From VRUE01 sp963844395 (GTDB lineage Bacteria; Actinomycetota; Thermoleophilia; Solirubrobacterales; 70-9): a stretch of 64,000 nucleotides of DNA. Below, one piece after another: positions 55,265 through 62,866 of the stretch (within the stretch, counting starts at the first letter, position 1; every line of letters starts with the position of its first letter). The stretch is taken from contig CAWJNX010000002.1 of NCBI GenBank assembly GCA_963844395.1, positions 992,001-1,056,000 of the forward strand, given 5' to 3'. Position numbers and translations under genes: made by a program. The notes beneath the pieces were generated by a model. It saw only the letters and a program-made list of their open reading frames with translations. It was not told the origin of the DNA and did not search any database.

Positions 55265-56142
55265 CCGCTCGGCGCCGGCTGGTTCGCGTTCCCGCCTCCT
55301 CGGCAAATCTCGGCCCGGGCTACGACACGATGGCGGCGGCCCTGGCGATGTTCCTCGAGCTGGAGGTCGAGGAGGTCGGCGAGTTCTCCTTCGATCCGGG
55401 TGGGATGGACGTGCCGACCGGCCGCGAGAACCTGATCGTCCGCGCTTTCGAGAGCCTCCATTCGGCCGACGGCATCGCCTTCCGCCTGCGCGAGGGCATC
55501 CCCCTTGCCCGCGGCCTCGGCTCCAGCGCCGCGGCGATCGTCGCCGGCCTCTTCGCCGCCGACCACCTCTTCGAGCTGGCCCTCTCCCGCGAGGAGATGC
55601 TGGCCCGCGCGGCCGAGCTGGAGGGCCACCCCGAGAACGTCGCAGCGGCGATCTACGGCGGCTTCGTGCTCTGCGGCAGCGATCGCGACGGCGCCCCGAG
55701 CGCCGCCCGCTTCGACCCGCCGGGAGGCCTAGAGGGAATCGTGGTCATCCCCACCGAGAAGGTCTCGACCGAGCGTGCCCGAGAGGCGATCCCGGCCGAG
55801 GTGCCGCTGAGCGACGCCGTTGCCAACATTTCCGCCGCCTCGCGCCTCGTCCTCGGCCTGCAAACGGCCGACCTCGACCTCGTGGCTGACGGCCTGGCCG
55901 ACCACATCCACCAACCGCGCCGCCGCGACCTCTACCCACGCTCGATGGACCTGGTCAACGGCGCCCGCGAGCTGGGCGCCCTCGGCGCGACGATCTCCGG
56001 CGCCGGCCCCACGGTCCTGGTCTGGACCACCTGGCAGGACGCCGGCAAGGTCGCCGAAGAGCTGGAAGTCCGTTGCGAGGGATGGGCAGGGGTACGACGT
56101 CTTCCCTTCACCCCCCACGGCGCCGACGTGCCCGAATTGTAG
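55261..56142 (+). CDS. thrB: Homoserine kinase
   Basis: ThrB phosphorylates homoserine, providing the ThrC substrate. The 293-residue GHMP kinase has VPASSANLGPGYDTMAAAL, PLARGLGSSAAAIVAGL (ATP-binding P-loop), GHPENVAAAIYGG and GATISGAGPTVLVW. It is the last gene of the lysA-hom-thrC-thrB operon. The following 195 bases are AT-richer than the rest of the window. Confidence 0.96.
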   Translation: MTARRRLVRVPASSANLGPGYDTMAAALAMFLELEVEEVGEFSFDPGGMDVPTGRENLIVRAFESLHSADGIAFRLREGIPLARGLGSSAAAIVAGLFAADHLFELALSREEMLARAAELEGHPENVAAAIYGGFVLCGSDRDGAPSAARFDPPGGLEGIVVIPTEKVSTERAREAIPAEVPLSDAVANISAASRLVLGLQTADLDLVADGLADHIHQPRRRDLYPRSMDLVNGARELGALGATISGAGPTVLVWTTWQDAGKVAEELEVRCEGWAGVRRLPFTPHGADVPEL

Positions 56143-56337
56143 GTACTCGTCAGCGCGGTGCCTTTTCACAGCACGTTTGACGCCTCTCGTCATGACCGCT
56201 CACGCTACTTTCTGTCGAGCTAGTCAAAGCGGCCTTCATACTGTCGAAAATATGAGCATTATTGAAACGCTCTGCATTCGATGTCATTTTTTTAAAAACT
56301 TAACAGTTCTTAACTTGAGGATGGGCCACACTGGTGC
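56143..56337. other. AT-rich intergenic region before the PucR remnant
   Basis: The region has unusually low GC, with a TTTTTTTAAAAA tract (about 56287-56298) and two CTTAAC repeats nearby. No gene is supported. The composition differs from the surrounding genes, consistent with a regulatory region or acquired DNA. Confidence 0.5.
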
Positions 56338-57545
56338 TTGGTGGGAGGGTTGGTCAAAGGAAAAGGGCGGGCTGATTCTGCATTCCAACGGGAGATTCGC
56401 GGAGAGCTGCATGCACGGCTGCTGGCGCGCCGTGCGGAGATTGAGCTTGCGATGCTCTCGCGGGTCTATGGGGTGTCCGACCCCACTGAGATCGATGACC
56501 CTGAATACGTGGCTGGCCTCCGCGAGGCTGTCGCGGCAGCTCTCGACTACGGTCTCTCCGGGATCCAGAGCCGTGAGCTCCCGGCGCCCGTTCCTCGCGT
56601 TCTCCTAGCCCAGGCCCGTCAGGCTGCACGCAGCGGCGTGGCGCTCGACATCGTCCTCCGACGTTACTTCGGCGGCTACACGCTGCTCGGCGACTTCATC
56701 ATGCAGGAGGCTGCCCGTGGCGATTTGCTGCGGATGGATGAGATCCAGCGCCTTGGCAGGGAGCAGGCAGCTCTGTTCGATCGCCTCGTCCCCGCTGTGA
56801 CCGGGGAGTACGAGCGAGAGACAGCAGAGCGCTCGGAGTCGGCGGAGGAGCGCCTCGCCAAGCGAGTTCGCGGGCTTCTTGCCGGCGAGATGCTCGACGT
56901 TTCCGAGTTTGGGCTACGACTTCTCGGCCTGGCACCTCGGCCTTCTCGCAGCAGGTCCCGATGCGGAAGAGACAACTCGACGCTGCGCTACGGCTCTGGA
57001 TCGCCGTCTTCTACTGATCGACGGGGGCAACGAGAGACGGTTTGGGCCTGGCTCGGAGGGCGCCGCAGAGTTCGACCCTGTTGAACCTGAAAGAGCTCAT
57101 CTGCTCGGAGGGTCCCACTCGAACCTCGTTGGCGATCGGGGAGCCTGGAACCGGGCTCACCGGCTGGCGCCTGACTCACCGCCAGGCGCGCGCGGCCTTT
57201 CCGATTGCCACGCGCAGTTGCGGGCAATGCGTTCGCTACTTGGAGGTCGCGCTCCTAGCCTCCGCAATGCAGGACGATCTTATCGTCACCTCCTTGAGTA
57301 GGCTTTTTTTGGCGCCCCTGAACGACGAGCCCGATGGTGGACGAAATTCGCTCAAGACCCTGCATGCGTACTTTGCGGCGGAGCGGAATGTATCTTCAGC
57401 CGCGGCCGTTCTCGGTGTGAGCCGCCGGACAGTGGCCAATCGCCTTCGTAGGATTGAGTCGAAGCTCGGCTGTTCGCTCAGCAACGTGCTGGCGGAGATC
57501 GAAGTTGCTCTGCGCCTCGAAGACCTCGACGCCCCGCCGCAGTGA
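56338..57545 (+). pseudogene. PucR/CdaR-type transcriptional regulator, broken by several frameshifts
   Basis: The N-terminal half is in one frame (AFQREIRGELHARLLARRAEIELAMLSRVYGV to LAGEMLDVSE). The frame then shifts for LGYDFSAWHLGLLAAGPDAEE, returns for ETVWAWLGGRRR, and shifts again for SLAIGEPGTGLTGWRLTHRQARAAFPIA through the HTH (FAAERNVSSAAAVLGVSRRTVANRLRRIESKLG). At least three frameshifts in about 1.2 kb mark it as a pseudogene, unless this stretch is poorly sequenced. Intact relatives are PucR family activators with a C-terminal HTH. The start codon is TTG or GTG near 56338. Confidence 0.8.
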
Positions 57546-57863
57546 AGCTTCCAGACATCCTGGTTGGCGATGGTTTCGCGGACCATCGCCCGGCACTTCC
57601 CCGAGCTGTCGGAATAGGTGGCGATTCGCGTTCGGGCGTGGATTGCGCCGTACTGCGGACCCTAGTGGGTCTCGCCACGCTCATGAGCGCGATTCGCCAT
57701 TAACTTCACAGGTTGCAGGGGCGGTAACCGGTGCTTCCCCTCCCAATACGGTCAATCTCCCGCGCCTTATCTGCTCACATTGGCCACTCTCCCTCGCCCG
57801 TTGACTGCGACGATAGGTAGACAGGTGTATCCAGGCAACGCAGCGTGAGGGAGAGATCAGACG
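57546..57863. other. Intergenic region upstream of the giant secreted protease
   Basis: No gene is supported in these 318 bases. A perfect 12-bp palindrome CGCTCATGAGCG lies at 57678-57689. A possible -35 TTGACT (57801-57806) is followed 18 bases later by GTGTAT, a weak -10. A purine-rich ribosome-binding site (GAGGGAGAGA) precedes ATG 57864. Confidence 0.45.
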
Positions 57864-60800
57864 ATGGGGAAACGTGGGTTTGTGGCGGGAGCTTCCAGCT
57901 GGCGAGGCATCGCCTTTTTCAGACCGCGTATTGCCCAATGGTCTGTTGTTGCCTTGGCACTCCTCTCTGCCCTGTTGGTTGCCTCCCCCTCCGCGACCGC
58001 CGAGGTCCCAGATCTAGTCGTGAAGGAATACCGCCAAGACTTCGACGTCTCGGTCGATCAGGCCGAAGCGCGGCTGGAAACCCAAACGCGAGGTACCCAT
58101 ATCGTCGGCGAACTCAAACTCGCGCTTGGCGATGACTACGCCGGCGTCTGGTTCGACAACGAGGCAAATGAGTTCGTCATCCCTCTGCTACCCGATGCCG
58201 ATCGCGCTGCCGTAGACACCAAGCTCTCCGCCAAAGCTTTGGGCGGCTCTTACCGCATCGCGCCGGCAACCTCAACCTGGGCCGAGCTGGAAGCCGAGCA
58301 GAACAAGGTCGATCGCGGTCTAGGCAATCTGCTCGAACAAGGTCTGGTCCAGACTGCGCTCGATCCCAGGAGCAACAGCGTGGTGATTCGCGAAGCAAGA
58401 GGCGCCAGCCAAGATCAAACGAGGGGAATACGCCAGGTTGCTCAAGGCGCCTCAACTGAGGTGGACGTGAGGGAGCGGTCGGTCGAGCGTTTTCGCATCG
58501 AGCTAACTGCCTGCAAAACCTCTGCGCCGCGCGTGTGCGACAAGCCGCTTCGCGGTGGCGTTTCCATCGGAGCCGACGCCACTCAAGGAGGCGGCGACGG
58601 CGGCCTGTCAGGACCATGCTCTGCAGCATTCAAGGCAATTGGCAAAGCCTCCGGCAATCGCTACCTTTTGACCGCAGGTCACTGCACAATCGCCGCCAAA
58701 AACTGGGCGAGTTACAACTCCAACCAAGTGGAACACCCGATCGGGCCGGTCGAGCAAACGACCTTCCCAGGTGGTGACTGGGGGAAAATCAAAGCCAACG
58801 GCTCTTACTGGGATACGTCCCCATGGCCCTCCCAGGTGGCCCACTATTGGGAAAACCAAGAACAGCCGATCTCCTACGAAGCCTATAGCTACCTGGGGCA
58901 GTACGTATGCCACTCAGGCGCTAGCAGCGGGACCAGTTGCGCTGGTGTCCTGGCCGTCGGCCTAACGTCAGAATCTGAAGCCGGCAGCGTCTACAACGTA
59001 ACGGAATTCGGACGCGTATGCACTGCGTACGGAGACAGCGGAGGGGCTGTCTTCATAGGAAGTACTGCTCTGGGTATCTATCATGGTGATCCAGACGGGC
59101 TACCTCCTCAGTACGGGGGCTGTGGAGGCAGTGAAGATAATGCCTTCTACACCGAGATAACAGCTGCGACCGACAATCTCGGCGTCACTGTCGGCACCCG
59201 AATCGGTGGAGCGCCGACCGCGACGACGAATTCGGCCAGCAAAATCTCAGCCGGGAGAGCGACCCTCAACGGGGATGTGAATCCCAACACCCTCAAAACT
59301 CACTACTATTTTCAGTACGGCACTACTACCGGGTATGGCAGTAACATTCCCATCCCGTCAGGAGATGCCGGCAGCGGAACGGGCACGGTGGGAGTCAACA
59401 CTGTACTTGACGGTCTCAAACCCAATACGACATATCACTATCGAGTAGTTGCCTCCAATGTCGCCGGTACGAGCTTCGGGTCAAACGCCCAGTTCACCAC
59501 GCTGCCCCCGCCGATCCCAGGCGAGGACGACAACGTGCCGGGTCCCCGCCCGGTGGCCCAGTACGACGGCGACATCGACGTCTTCTACCGCACCCCCAGC
59601 GGCGGCCTCGGCCACAACTGGTTCTCGCCCGCCCCGCTGGCCTTGGGCTGGCACAAGGAAGACCTGGAAGGTTCAGTAGCCTCAGGGTCAGACCCCCGCC
59701 CGATTCTGCAGCCCGACGGCGACATCGACGTCTTCTACCGCACCCCCAGCGGCGGCCTCGGCCACAACTGGTTCTCGCCCGCCCCGCAGGCCTTTGGATG
59801 GCACAAAGAAGACCTGGAAGGTTCAATCGCCTCCGGGTCAGACCCCCACCCGGTCGTGCAGCCCGACGGCGACATCGACGTCTTCTACCGCACCCCCAGC
59901 GGCGGCCTCGGCCACAACTGGTTCTCGCCGGCCCCGCAGGCCTTTGGATGGCACAAAGAAGACCTGGAAGGTTCAATCGCCTCCGGGTCAGACCCCCACC
60001 CGGTCGTGCAGCCCGACGGCGACATCGACGTCTTCTACCGCACCCCCAGCGGCGGCCTCGGCCACAACTGGTACTCGCCGGCCCCGCAGGCCTTTGGATG
60101 GCACAAGGAAGACCTGGAAGGTTCAGTCTCCTCTGATCCACATGCCATCGTGCAGCCCGACGGCGACATCGACGTCTTCTACCGCACCCCCAGCGGCGGC
60201 CTCGGCCACAACTGGTACTCGCCGGCCCCGCAGGCCTTTGGATGGCACAAGGAAGACCTGGAAGGTTCAGTCTCCTCTGATCCACATGCCATCGTGCAGC
60301 CCGACGGCGACATCGACGTCTTCTACCGCACCCCCAGCGGCGGCCTCGGCCACAACTGGTTCTCGCCCGCCCCGCTGGCCTTTGGCTGGCACAAGGAAGA
60401 CCTGAGCGGAGCGCTGGTCGGGGATCCGTATCCGGTCCTGCAGGCCGACGGCGACATCGACGTCTTCTACCGCACCCCCAGTGGCGGCCTCGGCCACAAC
60501 TGGTACTCGCCGGCCCCGCAGGCCCAGGGTTGGCATCTGGAAAACCTGGAAGGGTCGATTGATTCGTCGACAGGCATGGGCGTGCACGCCGTCGCCCAGT
60601 CCGACGGGGCGCTTGACGTCTTCTACCGCACCCCCAGCGGCGGCCTCGGCCACAACTGGCTTACACCGAGCCTAGGTTGGCACTTGGAAAACCTAGAAGG
60701 GTCGGTCTCCCCGGCGGCGCCCGCTGCCACGACCGGAGCGACAACCAACCTGAAAGCGAACGAAGCAACCCTCAACGCCACTGTCAACCCCGAAGGCGGC

Positions 60801-62339
60801 GCCACCAGCTACTACTTCCAATACGGCACGACGACCTCCTACGGCTCGAAAAAACCGGCGGTGGCGGCAAGCATCGGCTCCGGAACCGCCAACGTCGCCG
60901 TCGCCCAGACGGCGACCGCCCTCTCGGCGAACACGACCTACCACTTTCGAGTGGTCGCCGAAAGCGCCGGGGGCACGACCTATGGCGCCGATAAAACCTT
61001 CACGACGGCCGCATCTGAATACGCGGCGGCCGTGGCCGCCGACAACCCGGTCAGCTACTGGCGCCTAGGCGAGGCCTCCGGCACTACCGCCGCCGACGAG
61101 CGCGGCGCCAACCCCGGCACCTACACCAACGCCCCGACCTTGGGCGCCACCAGCCTGCTGGCCACCGACACCGCCAACAAAGCGGTCAGCTTCGACGGCG
61201 TCAACGACCACGTCAAAGTCCCCAGCTCGGCATCCCTGCAGCTCACCTCCACGCTCAGCCTCGAGGCCTGGATCAAACCGACCTCGCTGCCCGCCAGCGG
61301 CACCTTCGCCTCGATCCTGACCAAGCCCGAGTCCTACTCGCTGCAGTTCAATGGCCCGCTGCTGGAGTTCACGATCATGCAGAGCGGGGTCCGCAAACGC
61401 CTGCAGGCGCCCTCGGGGACGATCGTCGCCGGCCAGACCTACCACGTCGTCGCCACCTACGACGGCACGACCCAGCGCCTCTACGTCAACGGCACCCAGA
61501 TGGCCAGCACGGCATTGAGCGGAGCCGCCACCGTCAACACCAACTCGTTGATGATCGGCTCATGGAACGCCAGCGAAGAGTTCTTCAAAGGCACGATCGA
61601 CGAGCCCGCCATCTACAACACGGTGCTGAGCGGAGCCCGCGTCGCCGCCCACTACCAGGCCGCCAACCCTCCCCCGATCACCTACAGCGCGGCCGTGGGC
61701 GCCGACAACCCGGTCAGCTACTGGCGCCTAGGCGAGGCCTCCGGCACTACCGCCGCCGACGAGCGCGGCGCCAACCCCGGCACCTACACCAACGCCCCGA
61801 CCTTGGGCGCCACCAGCCTGCTGGCCACCGACACCGCCAACAAAGCGGTCAGCTTCGACGGCGTCAACGACCACGTCAAAGTCCCCAGCTCGGCATCCCT
61901 GCAGCTCACCTCCACGCTCAGCCTCGAGGCCTGGATCAAACCGACCTCGCTGCCCGCCAGCGGCACCTTCGCCTCGATCCTGACCAAGCCCGAGTCCTAC
62001 TCGCTGCAGTTCAATGGCCCGCTGCTGGAGTTCACGATCATGCAGAGCGGGGTCCGCAAACGCCTGCAGGCGCCCTCGGGGACGATCGTCGCCGGCCAGA
62101 CCTACCACGTCGTCGCCACCTACGACGGCACGACCCAGCGCCTCTACGTCAACGGCACCCAGATGGCCAGCACGGCATTGAGCGGAGCCGCCACCGTCAA
62201 CACCAACTCGTTGATGATCGGCTCATGGAACGCCAGCGAAGAGTTCTTCAAAGGCACGATCGACGAGCCCGCCATCTACAACACGGTGCTGAGCGGAGCC
62301 CGCGTCGCCGCCCACTACCAGGCGGGCAGCGGGAGTTAG
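57864..62339 (+). CDS. Large secreted S1 protease with lectin-like (DUF346) repeats and two LamG-like domains
   Basis: The 1491-residue protein has a signal peptide (1-46, SATA cleavage), an alpha-lytic-protease-type propeptide (about 47-225) and a trypsin-like domain. Triad residues are His273 (LLTAGHC), Asp305 (GGDWGKI) and Ser392 (YGDSGGAVF). After that come a fibronectin-III-like domain (about 450-550) and eight repeats of about 48-52 residues (about 562-950). The repeats carry the DGDIDVFYRTPSGGLGHNW / GWHKEDLEGS pattern, as in DUF346 / PLL-type beta-propeller lectins. A second Fn3-like domain and two nearly identical 221-residue LamG-type domains follow. It is probably exported, self-processed and targeted to glycans. 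No sortase or anchor signal is seen. Confidence 0.88.
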   Translation: MGKRGFVAGASSWRGIAFFRPRIAQWSVVALALLSALLVASPSATAEVPDLVVKEYRQDFDVSVDQAEARLETQTRGTHIVGELKLALGDDYAGVWFDNEANEFVIPLLPDADRAAVDTKLSAKALGGSYRIAPATSTWAELEAEQNKVDRGLGNLLEQGLVQTALDPRSNSVVIREARGASQDQTRGIRQVAQGASTEVDVRERSVERFRIELTACKTSAPRVCDKPLRGGVSIGADATQGGGDGGLSGPCSAAFKAIGKASGNRYLLTAGHCTIAAKNWASYNSNQVEHPIGPVEQTTFPGGDWGKIKANGSYWDTSPWPSQVAHYWENQEQPISYEAYSYLGQYVCHSGASSGTSCAGVLAVGLTSESEAGSVYNVTEFGRVCTAYGDSGGAVFIGSTALGIYHGDPDGLPPQYGGCGGSEDNAFYTEITAATDNLGVTVGTRIGGAPTATTNSASKISAGRATLNGDVNPNTLKTHYYFQYGTTTGYGSNIPIPSGDAGSGTGTVGVNTVLDGLKPNTTYHYRVVASNVAGTSFGSNAQFTTLPPPIPGEDDNVPGPRPVAQYDGDIDVFYRTPSGGLGHNWFSPAPLALGWHKEDLEGSVASGSDPRPILQPDGDIDVFYRTPSGGLGHNWFSPAPQAFGWHKEDLEGSIASGSDPHPVVQPDGDIDVFYRTPSGGLGHNWFSPAPQAFGWHKEDLEGSIASGSDPHPVVQPDGDIDVFYRTPSGGLGHNWYSPAPQAFGWHKEDLEGSVSSDPHAIVQPDGDIDVFYRTPSGGLGHNWYSPAPQAFGWHKEDLEGSVSSDPHAIVQPDGDIDVFYRTPSGGLGHNWFSPAPLAFGWHKEDLSGALVGDPYPVLQADGDIDVFYRTPSGGLGHNWYSPAPQAQGWHLENLEGSIDSSTGMGVHAVAQSDGALDVFYRTPSGGLGHNWLTPSLGWHLENLEGSVSPAAPAATTGATTNLKANEATLNATVNPEGGATSYYFQYGTTTSYGSKKPAVAASIGSGTANVAVAQTATALSANTTYHFRVVAESAGGTTYGADKTFTTAASEYAAAVAADNPVSYWRLGEASGTTAADERGANPGTYTNAPTLGATSLLATDTANKAVSFDGVNDHVKVPSSASLQLTSTLSLEAWIKPTSLPASGTFASILTKPESYSLQFNGPLLEFTIMQSGVRKRLQAPSGTIVAGQTYHVVATYDGTTQRLYVNGTQMASTALSGAATVNTNSLMIGSWNASEEFFKGTIDEPAIYNTVLSGARVAAHYQAANPPPITYSAAVGADNPVSYWRLGEASGTTAADERGANPGTYTNAPTLGATSLLATDTANKAVSFDGVNDHVKVPSSASLQLTSTLSLEAWIKPTSLPASGTFASILTKPESYSLQFNGPLLEFTIMQSGVRKRLQAPSGTIVAGQTYHVVATYDGTTQRLYVNGTQMASTALSGAATVNTNSLMIGSWNASEEFFKGTIDEPAIYNTVLSGARVAAHYQAGSGS
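59547..60711 (+). repeat. Tandem 144-156-bp coding repeats (eight DUF346/propeller units)
   Basis: Eight units have their GACGGC anchor at 59565, 59715, 59865, 60015, 60159, 60303, 60447 and 60603, spacing 150, 150, 150, 144, 144, 144 and 156 bp. Adjacent units are almost identical at the DNA level, including synonymous positions. Units 2 and 3 and units 4 and 5 are the closest, which points to recent tandem duplication or gene conversion. Confidence 0.9.
61021..62335 (+). repeat. 663-bp tandem duplication encoding two LamG-like domains
   Basis: Two direct repeats 663 bp apart (about 61037-61660 and 61700-62323) are essentially identical in DNA. Each encodes DNPVSYWRLGEASGTTAADERGANPG to MIGSWNASEEFFKGTIDEPAIYNTVLSGARVAAHYQA, a concanavalin-like LamG/pentraxin-type fold that often binds carbohydrate. 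Identity over about 620 bp implies a very recent duplication, and such repeats can recombine. Confidence 0.92.
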
Positions 62340-62403
62340 GGGGCGGGCTACGGGCGGCTGTGGCCTACTGCTCCGCTGGGGCGCGATAGGGTCGTAGGCC
62401 GCG

Positions 62404-62778
62404 ATGGCCGACGGCTACACCATCAAGCACCGCGACGAGTTCGAGATCGTGGAGGGGTCCGGGAACTCGACCTGGCGGCTGGCGCGCAAGGCGCTCGGAA
62501 CCTCCTCGTTCGGGTTCAACCTGGTCGAGTTGGCGTCGGGTGGACAGATTCCAGAGCACGACGAGGCCGAGAGCGGTCAGGACGAGGTCTACATCGTGCT
62601 CGAGGGCGAGGCGACGCTGCGGATCGACGGTGAGGACCATGCGGCGCCCGCCGGCACCTTCGCCTCATTCGAGCCGGCGGTCAGCCGCACCATCCTCAAC
62701 CGCTCCGATGCCCCCGTCACCGCACTGCTGATCGGCGTCGATCCGAGTGGCGGCTACGAGCCGATGAGCTGGGCCTAG
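62404..62778 (+). CDS. Cupin-domain protein
   Basis: The 124-residue protein has the cupin pattern: EHDEAESGQDEVYIVLEGEATLRIDGEDHAAPAGTFASFEP (motif 1, with Glu/His-type metal ligands) and a shorter second motif ending in TALLIGVDPSGGYEPMSWA. Function is unknown. A short inverted repeat (GGCCTAC 62362-62368 / GTAGGCC 62394-62400) ends 3 bases before the ATG and could affect translation. Confidence 0.8.
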   Translation: MADGYTIKHRDEFEIVEGSGNSTWRLARKALGTSSFGFNLVELASGGQIPEHDEAESGQDEVYIVLEGEATLRIDGEDHAAPAGTFASFEPAVSRTILNRSDAPVTALLIGVDPSGGYEPMSWA

Positions 62779-62798
62779 GCGAAGCGGCTCGCCGTCCC

Positions 62799-62804
62799 TA
62801 TAAT
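62799..62804 (+). promoter_or_regulatory. Candidate -10 element upstream of the glutamate-synthase-like gene
   Basis: A consensus TATAAT lies 63 bases before the TTG start. The matching -35 position (TAGGCG, 17-bp spacer) is poor, so the promoter is only possible. Confidence 0.35.
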
Positions 62805-62866
62805 CCGACAACTCGTCAACCCGTCGCGCGCCCGCTCGAAGAAGGCGCGGAAACCGGGAGGTCAAC

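Noticed and set aside
59494..60653. Regular direct repeats that could suggest a CRISPR array
   Set aside because: Units are 144-156 bp, encode protein in one frame, and have no unique spacers or cas genes nearby.
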